Shown one piece after another: positions 33,726-41,665 of a stretch of DNA of 43,404 bases (the first letter of the stretch is position 1; each line of letters starts with the position of its first letter). A program made the translations under genes and the position numbers. Location: positions 1-43,404 of the forward strand of contig JABFSN010000007.1 in the NCBI GenBank assembly GCA_013140575.1. Reading direction: 5' to 3'. This stretch comes from Phycisphaerales bacterium (lineage in GTDB: Bacteria > Planctomycetota > Phycisphaerae > UBA1845). Under the pieces are notes generated by a model. The model saw only the letters and a list, made by a program, of their open reading frames with translations, did no database searches and had not been told where the DNA came from.

Positions 33726-34733
33726 TCACGCCACCAGGTATTCGGCCTCCAGCGCGGTGCGAATCTTCCGCAGCGCCTTGTTCTGAATCTGCCGCACGCG
33801 TTCCTTGGTTACGCCGATCAACACGCCGACCTGTTCAAGCGTCTTGGGAGCGGCCGGTACGTCCGCCTTCAGCGGATGGTCGATGATCGCGAAACGCTCC
33901 TTGATGACGGTTTGCTCGACGTCGTTCAGGTCGGCCAGATTGCCCACCAGAATGCGCTTCAATTCGTCGACGCAGTCCGACTCGACGCCCTCGCGCAGCC
34001 GGTCCTTGTGGTCGCTGCGTTCCATCGACGGGTCGAATTCGCACGGGAAGTGCACGCGATAACGGCTGGCACGCATGGCCACCCGCGAGAAGCTCTTCAG
34101 AATCGCCCGGCACGCGTAGGTGCTGAACTTGAACCCGCGGGCCGCGTCGAACTTCTCGACGCTGCGCAACAGGGCCACGTTGCCCTCGCTGATCAACTCG
34201 TTGTAGTCGATGCCGTGCAGACGCGTGCGCTTGGCCATCGCCAGCACCAGCGGCAGGTTGAACTGCACGATCTCGCTGCGCACGTTCAACATGCGGTGCC
34301 CCCAAGCCAGCAGCCGCCGCGTTTCCGCCGCGGTCAGTCGCCGGTCGGCAGACCGTTCCAAAAGCCGGACGATCTCCCGCCGCGCGTAATTGAACCGCAG
34401 GAACAGAAGCTGCTCCTGATCGGTGGTGAGCGTCGGCACCCGCGACGCCCGCGACGCCGACGCCGGCACCACGGGATGGGCCGGCTCGAACCGCGCCGCA
34501 CTCGAGCGGCGCAGTTTCGTTTCCACGCCGAAGAGGGCCTTGTCGGCGCCCCGCCCGGACAGCCGCTGGTGATCAACGAAGCAGATCGGCTCGCTGAGCA
34601 ACTGCGTCAGCAACACCTGGTCCTCGGCCGCCAGCGCATCGACGACCGATGCCCGCGGCGGCAGAGCCCGCCCCACGAACCGTTCATTCCCGCCGGTTTC
34701 GCGTTCCAGTTCTTCCGTCGCATCCATCAACAT
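33726..34733 (-). CDS. RNA polymerase sigma factor, sigma-70 family
   Basis: A 335-residue group 1/2-like sigma factor. Region 2 includes NLPLVLAMAKRTRLHGIDYN, ELISEGNVALLRSVEKFD and GFKFSTYACRAILKSFSR (core binding, -10 recognition and melting). Region 4 includes VGVLIGVTKERVRQIQNKAL (-35 helix-turn-helix). A variable N-terminal segment of about 100 residues lacks the long acidic region 1.1 of RpoD. The ATG at 34733 is preceded by GGAGGAG with eight bases between, which decides it over 34781 and 34727. A promoter candidate lies at 34918-34945. It is probably an alternative housekeeping-like sigma rather than RpoD itself. Confidence 0.9.
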   Translation of the reverse strand: MLMDATEELERETGGNERFVGRALPPRASVVDALAAEDQVLLTQLLSEPICFVDHQRLSGRGADKALFGVETKLRRSSAARFEPAHPVVPASASRASRVPTLTTDQEQLLFLRFNYARREIVRLLERSADRRLTAAETRRLLAWGHRMLNVRSEIVQFNLPLVLAMAKRTRLHGIDYNELISEGNVALLRSVEKFDAARGFKFSTYACRAILKSFSRVAMRASRYRVHFPCEFDPSMERSDHKDRLREGVESDCVDELKRILVGNLADLNDVEQTVIKERFAIIDHPLKADVPAAPKTLEQVGVLIGVTKERVRQIQNKALRKIRTALEAEYLVA

Positions 34734-35136
34734 GGCACACACTCCTCCGGCACCTCGCCGCAACGGCGTCGATACCCCCATAACTAATGTACGCTACGGG
34801 CCAAGCCCGGGTGCGTCACAAGTCCGTAACCGCGCAGCATCACACAAATGCCGCGCCGCGTAGACCGATGTCCTGTCAACCGGGGAGAGTTGTTGTGGGA
34901 AGCCAACCGACAATTTCAATATAACACATGTTTGGCGAGAGGCAAATGAATCTGCTGTTTTTGACAACAATTGATTGACTGTTACGGGACCATGTCAAGC
35001 GTCCGTTCAAACAGGCGTTTTTTGTGTCGATTTTGCAGTTGAAGTCCATATTCGAACGTAATCTCGGCGAGACCGACCGGCAATTGAAACGTCCTTGAGA
35101 CTATGATGTTACGCACCGGACGGAAGTGACTCCGGG
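34734..35136. other. AT-richer intergenic region upstream of the sigma factor
   Basis: This stretch of 403 bases lies between the sigma factor gene and the upstream ABC permease, both on the minus strand. The stretch 34910-35080 is clearly less GC-rich than its surroundings. It holds one good promoter candidate (34918-34945, minus). A short open frame here (34982-35272) overlaps the permease 3' end and shows no protein-like character. No strong terminator follows the permease. Confidence 0.5.
34918..34945 (-). promoter_or_regulatory. Extended -10 promoter upstream of the sigma factor gene
   Basis: On the minus strand: TTGCCT (34940-34945), a 16-base spacer and TATATT (34918-34923), with TGT directly before the -10 box. 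This gives a sigma-70 promoter with an extended -10. It would leave a 5' untranslated region of about 175 bases before the ATG at 34733. Confidence 0.5.
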
Positions 35137-36435
35137 CTACTCGTGGCGCAGAGCCTCGATCGGATCGAGCCGGGCGGCTTGGATTGCCGGGTACATGCCG
35201 AAGAACACGCCGACCAACGCAGATAAAGTGAAACTGATTATCACCGTCCACGGTTCGACGATGGTCTCCCAATTCGCCAGCCGGTTGATGGTCATGGCCG
35301 CGACGCAGCCCAGCACGATTCCGATCAGGCCGCCGCCGGTGCTCAAGACCACGGTCTCGACGAGGAATTGAACGGTGATGTGCCGCTGACGAGCGCCCAG
35401 CGCCCGGCGGACGCCGATCTCGCGGGTACGTTCGGTGACGGTGGCGAGCATGATGTTCATGATGCCGATGCCGCCGACGAGCAGCGAAATGCCGGCGATG
35501 AATCCCAGCATCAACTGCTGGTTGGCCTTTTTCTTCTGGGCGAGCTTCAGCCGGGCCAGCGGGACGTTTACCTCGTAATCGTGGGCTTCGTGATTGTGCT
35601 CGAGCACGCGCTCCACCATTTGGGACACGGGCAAAACATGATCGACGTCGTCGACGTTCACGTAGAGCGACGAGTAGTCAAGTTTGAACATCTCCCGCGA
35701 GCCGCTCGCCCGGCGGACCATGATGTCGCCGTAATTGGCCTCGGCGGTGGTGAAGGGGATGTACGATTCCCGATTCAGATTACGCTCGTCGACGCCGCGG
35801 GCCGGGGTGCCCGCGGTGATGACCGCCCGAAGCACGCCGACGACCGCATACGGTGAGAAGCCGTTGGCGCTTTCGGCGTAAATCGACCGGCCGAGGGCAT
35901 CTTCGTAGCCGAACAATTCGCGGGCCAGGTCCTGCCCGATGACGCAGACCTGTTTTTGGTCGAGCATGTCCTCGGCCGTCAGAGCCCGGCCGCGTTCGAT
36001 TTCGACGTTGACGGTTTCGAAGAATTCCGGGGTGGTGCCGAACACGCTCCAGGCGATCTTGCGGTCGCGGAACTGCACGCCGAATCCGATGGACTTCATG
36101 GGGATGACGTGTTTGACGTGGGGGATGGTCTCGCGGATGAGGCGGAAGTCCTCGCGGGTGACGCCGTATTCGAGCATGCGGGTGTTTTCCTGCGAGCTTT
36201 GGACGCTGCCTTCGGGCTTGATGGAGTTGACGATGATGTTCTGCGTGCCCATCAACTGGATCAGGCGCATCTCGTCGGCCGACGCCCCTTCGCTGATGGA
36301 CAACATGCAGATGACGGCCGCCACGCCGAAAATGATGCCCAGCGCGGTCAGCGCGCTACGCAACTTGTGCAGACGGAGGTTGTTGATCCCCAGCCAGAAG
36401 GTCTCGAGAAAGGTTCCGAGCGTGAACGTCCGCAT
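35137..36435 (-). CDS. MacB/FtsX-type ABC transporter permease
   Basis: A 432-residue permease with four transmembrane helices. One is near the N-terminus (SALTALGIIFGVAAVICML). A periplasmic MacB-PCD domain of about 250 residues follows (NIIVNSIKPEGS ... EVNVPLARLKLAQ). Three helices lie in the C-terminal FtsX domain with the conserved ERTREIGVRRALGARQRHI loop that meets the ATPase. Such MacB-like transporters are mechanotransmission pumps acting across the envelope. No ATPase or periplasmic adaptor gene lies next to it in this window; the upstream neighbours on the right are on the opposite strand. The partner is therefore encoded elsewhere. Confidence 0.92.
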   Translation of the reverse strand: MRTFTLGTFLETFWLGINNLRLHKLRSALTALGIIFGVAAVICMLSISEGASADEMRLIQLMGTQNIIVNSIKPEGSVQSSQENTRMLEYGVTREDFRLIRETIPHVKHVIPMKSIGFGVQFRDRKIAWSVFGTTPEFFETVNVEIERGRALTAEDMLDQKQVCVIGQDLARELFGYEDALGRSIYAESANGFSPYAVVGVLRAVITAGTPARGVDERNLNRESYIPFTTAEANYGDIMVRRASGSREMFKLDYSSLYVNVDDVDHVLPVSQMVERVLEHNHEAHDYEVNVPLARLKLAQKKKANQQLMLGFIAGISLLVGGIGIMNIMLATVTERTREIGVRRALGARQRHITVQFLVETVVLSTGGGLIGIVLGCVAAMTINRLANWETIVEPWTVIISFTLSALVGVFFGMYPAIQAARLDPIEALRHE

Positions 36436-36605
36436 GATCCACGTATCCTATCCGATATTCGGGCCAGGCCGAAGGCGGGGCGGCGTGCGAAGTTGTAGGC
36501 CGGGGGGTCGGAGGTATGCGTCGCGACGGGACGCTGGGGAGGCGGGAAACTTCACGATCTGAGATTGTGCATTTCCGAAACGAGGGATGGCGGCGGGAGC
36601 GTGGG

Positions 36606-36638
36606 GTGACGCAGAGGGCGCGGTATTGATACAATACC
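36606..36638 (+). promoter_or_regulatory. Promoter with operator-like palindrome for mntA-hepT
   Basis: GTGACG (36606-36611), an 18-base spacer and TACAAT (36630-36635) form a promoter. The -10 box lies inside the inverted repeat GGTATTGATACAATACC (36622-36638; 7-base arms, 3-base centre). A GGGAG ribosome site follows at 36642-36646. A repressor bound to the palindrome would block the promoter, which fits autoregulation by a toxin-antitoxin complex. Confidence 0.5.
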
Positions 36639-36653
36639 CGTGGGAGTTGACGT

Positions 36654-36956
36654 ATGCCGCCGCGCCAATTGGAGATTCCGAGGCACGAACTCGAGGCATT
36701 TTGCCGGCGGTGGGGGATTGCACGGTTGGCATTGTTCGGGTCGGTGCTTCGCGACGATTTCCGTGCCGACAGCGACGTGGACGTTCTGGTCGAGTTTCTG
36801 CCGGACGTGCACGTGACGCTCTTTGACATGGCCGAGATGCAAGAGGAATTGGGTTGCCTGTTCGGGCGGCCGGTGGATCTTCGGACTCCGGGAGACCTGT
36901 CCCGTTATTTTCGCCAGTCGGTCATGGAGCAGGCTCAAGTGCAGTATGTCGCCTGA
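36654..36956 (+). CDS. mntA: MntA-type nucleotidyltransferase antitoxin
   Basis: A 100-residue minimal nucleotidyltransferase. The family motif GSX10DXD is complete: GSVLRDDFRADSDVD near residues 29-43. DLRTPGDLSRYF follows. In characterised HepT-MntA pairs the antitoxin transfers AMP groups onto a Tyr of HepT and so silences it. GGGAG seven bases upstream supports the ATG at 36654. Its last 11 bases overlap the start of the hepT-like gene. The promoter is at 36606-36635. Confidence 0.9.
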   Translation: MPPRQLEIPRHELEAFCRRWGIARLALFGSVLRDDFRADSDVDVLVEFLPDVHVTLFDMAEMQEELGCLFGRPVDLRTPGDLSRYFRQSVMEQAQVQYVA

Positions 36957-37314
36957 TTCCCGAGAAGCCGACCGCGTCCGCCTGATGCACATGCTTGACG
37001 CGGCCCGCCGCGCGCACGACTTCGCTGTCGGGAGCGGACGAGACGGGCTGGCACCGGGCGAAGTGCCGACGCTGGGCTTGATCAAGTGCATCGAGATCAT
37101 CGGTGAAGCCGCCAACCACGTTTCCGACGCCACTACGTCCTGCCTGCCCGGGATTCCATGGCGATCGATCGTGGCCATGAGACATCGAACCATTCATGGT
37201 TACGACGACGTCAATCTGGATATTGTATGGGACACGGCCACGCGGGCACTTCCCGGCTTGATCGCCGCACTCCAGATCGCGCTTGAGAACTGGCCGCCTT
37301 CGGCGAACGACTGA
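36946..37314 (+). CDS. hepT: HepT-type ribonuclease toxin (DUF86)
   Basis: A 122-residue HEPN protein. The catalytic RX4HXY motif is intact as RHRTIHGY near residues 81-88. Its Tyr is the residue that MntA partners modify. GLIKCIEIIGEAANHVSD is the typical helix before it. The start at 36946 (MSPDSREADRVR) lies inside the end of mntA (11-base overlap); the longer frame from 36823 is antitoxin DNA read out of phase. With mntA it forms a HepT-MntA toxin-antitoxin pair, probably acting on tRNA. The antitoxin gene is first, with toxin translation coupled. Confidence 0.9.
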   Translation: MSPDSREADRVRLMHMLDAARRAHDFAVGSGRDGLAPGEVPTLGLIKCIEIIGEAANHVSDATTSCLPGIPWRSIVAMRHRTIHGYDDVNLDIVWDTATRALPGLIAALQIALENWPPSAND

Positions 37315-37426
37315 CGATTCAGCAGAAGTTACAAATCATGCAAGGTCTCCTCCGCAGGGAGCTTCCACCGTGGTCGCGTCCTGAGAGCGAGAGGGGATTC
37401 TCCCAAGCCGCGCGCCAACGCCGCCG

Positions 37427-37444
37427 CAACGTCTCGCGACGTTG
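37427..37444 (-). terminator. Weak hairpin after the OmpA-type gene
   Basis: CAACGTC-TCGC-GACGTTG forms a 7-base stem about 45 bases beyond the stop of the minus-strand OmpA-type gene. It also faces the end of the convergent hepT. No T-run is present, so intrinsic termination is uncertain. Confidence 0.25.
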
Positions 37445-37488
37445 ACGATTGGTGGGAGGGATACGCGCCGCGCCAATCTCGCGCCGGG

Positions 37489-38157
37489 CTACTTGATCGG
37501 GTCCACCGCGTAGATTTCGACGCGGCGGTTTTTCATGCGCGAGTCGTCGTTGGTGTTGGGAACCCGTGGCCGGTATTCGCCGGCGCCGCATGCGACCAGC
37601 CGCGCCCCCTCGATGCCCTGTTGCTGGAGGTGGCGCACGACGGTGAGCGCCCGCTGCGTGCTCAACTCGTAATTGTCCTTCCAGCCGCTCTTGCGGATGG
37701 GCATGTCGTCGGTGTGGCCGAACACGTAGACGTCCTTGGTGGGATACTGCGAGCCGATGGTGCTGGTGACCGAGTCCAGCTTGGCCTTGCCGGTGTCGCG
37801 CAGAACGGCCTTGCCGGACGCGAACAGGACCTCATCCTCGATCGCGATCATGGCCCCGCCGGGAACGGCGGTCCAACCTTCCGGAGCGGCCTGCTCGGGC
37901 ACGTTGTTCAACTGGTCGCGGAGCGAGTTGATCTGATTGCGGGCCGCGGCCAGTTCCTGGTCGCAGTGCTGCCGGCCGCGGGTCATTTCGTCGGCGCGGC
38001 GCTGGGCGGCGCCCAGCTCGTCGGTCAAGCGCTGGTTCTGATCTTCGATGAGCGCGATTTGCGCGTCCTTGGCCTTCAATTGATCGGCGCATCCGACCGT
38101 CGCCGACAGCACCGGCAACGCCACCACCATCCCGAGACGGACAAACTTGCGAGCCAT
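37489..38157 (-). CDS. OmpA-family peptidoglycan-binding lipoprotein
   Basis: A 222-residue envelope protein. The N-terminus MARKFVRLGMVVALPVLSA ends in a lipobox TVGC (Cys near residue 24). A coiled coil follows (about 28-75; QNQRLTDELGAAQRRADEM). The OmpA C-terminal domain (about 105-218) has VYVFGHTDDMPI, NYELSTQRALTVVRHLQQQ and SRMKNRRVEIYAV, the peptidoglycan-binding signature. AGGA eight bases before the ATG at 38157 decides the start; upstream sequence to 38325 belongs to another frame of the neighbouring gene. It probably ties the outer membrane to the wall. It is followed by hepT in convergent orientation. Confidence 0.92.
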   Translation of the reverse strand: MARKFVRLGMVVALPVLSATVGCADQLKAKDAQIALIEDQNQRLTDELGAAQRRADEMTRGRQHCDQELAAARNQINSLRDQLNNVPEQAAPEGWTAVPGGAMIAIEDEVLFASGKAVLRDTGKAKLDSVTSTIGSQYPTKDVYVFGHTDDMPIRKSGWKDNYELSTQRALTVVRHLQQQGIEGARLVACGAGEYRPRVPNTNDDSRMKNRRVEIYAVDPIK

Positions 38158-38203
38158 GATCGATCCTCCCCCCGTGTTCATGCGTTTCATGATCGTTACC
38201 ATT

Positions 38204-38563
38204 TCAATGATCCCGCGACTCGTCGCCCAGCGCCTGCTTGAGCTTCTCGTCGATGCGTTTTTCCTTTTCCTCGAGCAGCCGGGCGCGCGTCGCCTGCTCT
38301 TCCTCGCGCGTTCGCTCGGCCGCACTCCGACTCAACTCGCGCACGTCACGCCACACGCCGACGCTGAGTGACAGAAGCCACCACGACACCAGTGTGCCGC
38401 CCACGATGCACAGAATCAACCACAGCACGTTGATCGATTCGAACGTCCGGAAGAACCAGACGTCGACGCGATGGTTGCGGTTGTAATAAACCACGAGCAC
38501 GCCGACCAGCGTCAGCGCGACCAGCACCGTCAGTTTAAGATAGACCTTGATTTGCTTCAGCAC
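38204..38563 (-). CDS. LapA-like (DUF1049-type) membrane protein
   Basis: A 119-residue protein with two helices, LKLTVLVALTLVGVLVVYY and VLWLILCIVGGTLVSWWLLS, joined by a short loop NRNHRVDVWFFRTFESIN. A charged coiled coil follows (about 72-115; RTREEEQATRARLLEEKEKR). The pattern of two helices with a short loop and a C-terminal coiled coil matches LapA-domain proteins, which sit in the inner membrane with lipopolysaccharide-assembly factors. This assignment is by pattern only. It lies 15 bases after the prepilin peptidase stop and 46 before the OmpA-type gene, in one operon. Confidence 0.65.
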   Translation of the reverse strand: MLKQIKVYLKLTVLVALTLVGVLVVYYNRNHRVDVWFFRTFESINVLWLILCIVGGTLVSWWLLSLSVGVWRDVRELSRSAAERTREEEQATRARLLEEKEKRIDEKLKQALGDESRDH

Positions 38564-38578
38564 AAGCCCGCCCGCTAC

Positions 38579-40234
38579 TCAATTCGCCGTTAGTGTCTGT
38601 GAATTGTTGAAAAACAACAGATTGACCGCGGCGATAAGTTCTTGCACCACCGGCGTCTCCATCAATTGCCGATGGAACACTGTCGCGGCCAACAATCCGA
38701 TCGTCAACCAGGGTCCCAGCGGAATCACCCGGCTTCTTTTGAACGGCAGCAACGCCAGCCAGCCGATCATGGCCGCCACGCAGGTTACCACGAACCCCAT
38801 CAGCACCACCGGCCAACCAGCGACGGCGCCCGCAGCGGCCATCATGTGAATGTCGCCGGTGGCGAACGCTTCCTTGCCGTAAATCAGATTCGCGAGGATG
38901 CGCACCGTCCAAGCCATGCCGGCCGCGATGACGTATCCGCTCATGGCCGTCGCGCACCCCCATAGCGGTTGCCACCCGCCATCCAGCGGCGCCCAATGGA
39001 GGATTCCGCGAATTCGTTCGCCGATGCCGGGTTGCAGCGCGGCTACTACGGCCACTGTGCCCAGCGCGATCGCCGGCAGCAGTACGGCCAATTCGCGCAA
39101 CGTCTGAACGCGAACGTTGGGCGCCTCCACCTCGATGGCTTCGGCGATGTCCGTGTCCGAGTCGCGCACCTGCGCCGCTTCGCGCAAGATGACGATCATG
39201 AAGAAGGTCAGCGCGGCCGCCGCGCGGGTCCAGTACGGCGGCGCCCACGAAGCGCCCGCGTCGGCCGCGGCGATGGATACGAACAACGCTGCAAACAACA
39301 CCAGCGGTATCGCCAGCCGCCGGCGTGCCGCATTCCCCTGTTCCTGTCCGTGCGTGCCGAGCGCGGAAAACACCGAATCAGAGCCGTGGGCGCCAGCCCG
39401 CGGATTCTGAAACCGTGGGTCGCCCTCGGCATCCTCATCACCGGGCTTGCGCCCGGTGCTCTGAAACGGTTGAGGTGCGTCGAATACATTCTCCACGTGG
39501 GGGGGGAAACCGGGTGAGGGGATTCCCGCGACGGAGTTCGATTGCGGCGCACGGTCCGGGTTCGTCATTTCGTCGCCGCGCGCATGATCGTGCGCGGAGG
39601 TATACATTTCCGCGTCCGATGCATCACGTCGCGGCAACAGCAGCCAGGTGATCGCGAAGACGATGAATGCGATCGTGCCCCCCGCGGCCGTGGCATCGAA
39701 CGGCCGCGGCCAGTCCCGGCTGTAGCCGGGCGTCCAGATCGAATGCAGGAGGATGCCGCAGGCGGCAGCCAGATGCGTGAAGCGGATGTCCACCCAGTAG
39801 AACTGCAGGTCAATGGCGGACATGGCCAACAGACTGGTCATCAGCACTACGTGGGCGACGTACATCGGCCAATCGTCGGCGAGCGACCAGTTCAGGTTGG
39901 CCGCCGACGTCAACCCCTCGCGCGCCCGCCCCACGAAAAACGCATCCAGAAGGACGAGCACGAGCATGGCCGTCATGATCTCGACCAGCGGATAGCGCAA
40001 CGCAATCGGAGACCAGCAATTGTGGCATCGGCCGCGGAGGCGCAGGAAGCTAATGACCGGGATGTTGTGATGCCAGGCGATGCGGTTGCAGCAGTGGGGG
40101 CAGAATGACCATCGCGGACGGCTGACGTCGAGCCCCAGCGGCAAACGGTAGATGACGACGTTCAGGAAGCTGCCCAGACACAGCCCGACCGCGGTGCAGA
40201 ACAGGAGCCACCACAACGTGATGATAAGTGTCAC
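38579..40234 (-). CDS. Type IV prepilin peptidase (A24 family), enlarged
   Basis: A 551-residue membrane protease/methylase, about twice the usual 250-290. The N-terminal methylase part has CLGSFLNVVIYRLP and the zinc motif CPHCCNRI ... CHNCWSPI (about residues 45-72). The peptidase aspartates are in MSAIDLQFYWVD (about 140) and ATGDIHMM (about 458). Between them, about residues 196-305 are a hydrophilic linker with no family counterpart, followed by extra helices. The nucleotides coding part of this linker (39384-39467) are two palindromic elements like those found between genes. The frame is intact. It should process type II/IV pilin precursors; no pilin genes are in the window. Confidence 0.88.
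   Translation of the reverse strand: MTLIITLWWLLFCTAVGLCLGSFLNVVIYRLPLGLDVSRPRWSFCPHCCNRIAWHHNIPVISFLRLRGRCHNCWSPIALRYPLVEIMTAMLVLVLLDAFFVGRAREGLTSAANLNWSLADDWPMYVAHVVLMTSLLAMSAIDLQFYWVDIRFTHLAAACGILLHSIWTPGYSRDWPRPFDATAAGGTIAFIVFAITWLLLPRRDASDAEMYTSAHDHARGDEMTNPDRAPQSNSVAGIPSPGFPPHVENVFDAPQPFQSTGRKPGDEDAEGDPRFQNPRAGAHGSDSVFSALGTHGQEQGNAARRRLAIPLVLFAALFVSIAAADAGASWAPPYWTRAAAALTFFMIVILREAAQVRDSDTDIAEAIEVEAPNVRVQTLRELAVLLPAIALGTVAVVAALQPGIGERIRGILHWAPLDGGWQPLWGCATAMSGYVIAAGMAWTVRILANLIYGKEAFATGDIHMMAAAGAVAGWPVVLMGFVVTCVAAMIGWLALLPFKRSRVIPLGPWLTIGLLAATVFHRQLMETPVVQELIAAVNLLFFNNSQTLTAN
39384..39467. repeat. Two palindromic elements inside the prepilin peptidase gene
   Basis: CCGTGGGC-GCCA-GCCCGCGG (39384-39403, one mismatch) and CACCGGGC-TTGC-GCCCGGTG (39439-39458, perfect) are each followed within two bases by TCTGAAAC (39406-39413 and 39460-39467). 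A related unit in intergenic DNA at 26200-26228 has an 8-base stem, 4-base loop and TCTGATTT. The unit is thus carried within the coding sequence and translated as a hydrophilic linker. Confidence 0.65.
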
Positions 40235-40318
40235 TCGGTGGCATCTCTCGTGGACGGCTTCGACGACATGGCGCGCGTTTTACCGTGCATCATTGCTCGC
40301 CAACAGCACCCGTCGCCA

Positions 40319-40344
40319 ACCGCTCCCTGACGGTCGCGGCTCGG
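40319..40344. repeat. CGCTCCCTGACGGTCGCGGC-type dispersed repeat
   Basis: The sequence here includes CCGCTCCCTGACGGTCGCGG. When read through by chance, this repeat gives the peptide PLPDGRGSES, a string often seen in falsely translated intergenic repeats of several phyla. It lies in the 165-base gap between the CDGSH gene and the prepilin peptidase gene. Confidence 0.55.
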
Positions 40345-40399
40345 AAAGCAGTCGTCGCGGCTGCCGGCGGCAGCGCGTAGTCGCGCAGGGTCAATTGGG

Positions 40400-40639
40400 T
40401 CATGCGCGCGAATGCGTGCCGTCGCACCACGGCTTGGTTCCGCTGCGGTGGCACTGGCAGATCGATCGCTTGCCGGGCTGATCGACCGTGACCACGATCG
40501 GCGCCAACCCGGTGCCGTGCCGCGAGTGCGACCCGTCGCAATAGGGCAGGCTCTCAGACAGACCGCATTGGCAATAGGCCTTCTTGCCCGCCGACTCTTC
40601 GAGCTTGATGGGACCGGTTCCGTGCTTCGCTTCGGTCAT
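40400..40639 (-). CDS. Double CDGSH iron-sulfur protein
   Basis: A 79-residue protein with two CDGSH cluster sites. The first is CQCGLSESLPYCDGSH (about residues 23-38) and the second is CQCHRSGTKPWCDGTH (about 61-76). Each gives three Cys and one His for a labile 2Fe-2S cluster. There is no membrane anchor, so it is a soluble protein like other bacterial tandem CDGSH proteins, whose roles (electron or cluster transfer) are little known. AGGAA about eight bases before the ATG supports the start. It lies after ispH on the same strand, separated by the repeat element at 40682-40788. Confidence 0.9.
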   Translation of the reverse strand: MTEAKHGTGPIKLEESAGKKAYCQCGLSESLPYCDGSHSRHGTGLAPIVVTVDQPGKRSICQCHRSGTKPWCDGTHSRA

Positions 40640-40681
40640 AACTTGTTCCTAATGGGCCGCCACAACTCGTACGTCGGGGGG

Positions 40682-40788
40682 CACTGGCAAGCGTACTCGC
40701 TTGCCAGTGGTCTTCCGATCCTCGCGCGCTCGTTTCGATTCATGATTGGACGCCGCTGCACACGGACAACGGGGTACCGTTGTCCGTG
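40682..40788. repeat. Two-hairpin composite palindromic element (copy 3)
   Basis: Hairpin A (40682-40709) has arms CACTGGCAAGCG/CGCTTGCCAGTG around TACT. Hairpin B (40761-40788) has arms CACGGACAACGG/CCGTTGTCCGTG around GGTA and is followed by the CCACCC end. The spacer is 51 bases, against 50 in copy 1 (16083-16200) and 49 in the inverted copy 2 (21065-21175). In hairpin A, position 4 and its partner are T-A here but G-C in copy 1, so pairing is kept. It lies between ispH and the CDGSH gene. Confidence 0.85.
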
Positions 40789-40822
40789 CCACCCAATCCG
40801 AAATCTCATCCGCGGCGAACGA

Positions 40823-41665
40823 CTACAGCGCCTCGAGCATCGTCACGAAATCGGCGATGACCCATTCCGGGGTGGACGCGCCGGCCGTCACGCCCGCGAC
40901 GCGGTGCCCCGCGGTCATTTCCGCGTCGAAGTCGTCCACCGTTTCCAAATGATACGTCGGCGTCTTCTGTTCGCGGCACAGCCGGGCCAACTCCTGCGTG
41001 TTGGCCGAGTGCAGCCCGCCGAGCACGAACATCACGTCTATCTCGGCGCACAGCGCGACCGCCGCCTCCTGCCGCTTGGTCACTTCCATGCACAGTGTAT
41101 TGACGATCTTCAACTCGCGGAAGGGGCGCTTGGCGATCTCGCCGATCATCTCGGCGACATGTTCCGGCGCGTGCGTGGTCTGGGCGACGATGCCCAGCCG
41201 GTCGCGGTAGGGGATCTTCGCTTCGAGGTCGTCGCCCTTGTCGACGACGACCACGTCGGGCGCGTAACCGATGACCCCCTTGACCTCGGGGTGGTTCGCG
41301 TCGCCGATCATCACCACCTTGTAGCCTTCTTCATGCAGTTGCTTGACGACGTTCTGTGCCCGTTTCACAAGGACGCACGTCGCGTCGACGATGTTCAGGC
41401 CGCGCTCCTTGGCGCGTTCAAACGTCTCCGGATCGGCCCCGTGCGAGCGAATCAAGACGGTCGTGCCCGCTTCCAACGTCTCCACGTCGCCGGATTGATT
41501 CAGCCCGGCCTGTTCGAGCCGCTGCACGACCTGCTTGTTGTGTATCACCGGCCCAAGCGCCACGATGCCGCCGTTGCGGTGCTCGTCGAGCGCGAGCTCG
41601 GCGATTTCGATCGCGTCCTCGACGCCGAAGCAGAACCCCCTTGTCGCGGCCAGTTTGACTTCCAT
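40823..41665 (-). CDS. ispH: 4-hydroxy-3-methylbut-2-enyl diphosphate reductase
   Basis: A 280-residue 4Fe-4S enzyme, the last step of the MEP isoprenoid pathway (HMBPP to IPP and DMAPP). The three cluster Cys are in TRGFCFGVEDAIE (about residue 11), DATCVLVKRAQ (about 96) and NTLCMEVTKRQEA (about 190). RSHGADPE, GDANHPEVKG and GLHSANTQELARLC are further family blocks. The Cys-Pro usual after the second Cys is Cys-Val here. The ATG at 41665 gives the standard MEVKLAATRGFC start; the 11 residues upstream are dispensable. A TATAAT promoter is at 41765-41793. Confidence 0.95.
   Translation of the reverse strand: MEVKLAATRGFCFGVEDAIEIAELALDEHRNGGIVALGPVIHNKQVVQRLEQAGLNQSGDVETLEAGTTVLIRSHGADPETFERAKERGLNIVDATCVLVKRAQNVVKQLHEEGYKVVMIGDANHPEVKGVIGYAPDVVVVDKGDDLEAKIPYRDRLGIVAQTTHAPEHVAEMIGEIAKRPFRELKIVNTLCMEVTKRQEAAVALCAEIDVMFVLGGLHSANTQELARLCREQKTPTYHLETVDDFDAEMTAGHRVAGVTAGASTPEWVIADFVTMLEAL

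Noticed and set aside
34982-35272. 96-residue minus-strand frame upstream of the sigma factor gene
   Set aside because: Half of it overlaps the permease in another frame, and the rest is AT-rich non-coding DNA.
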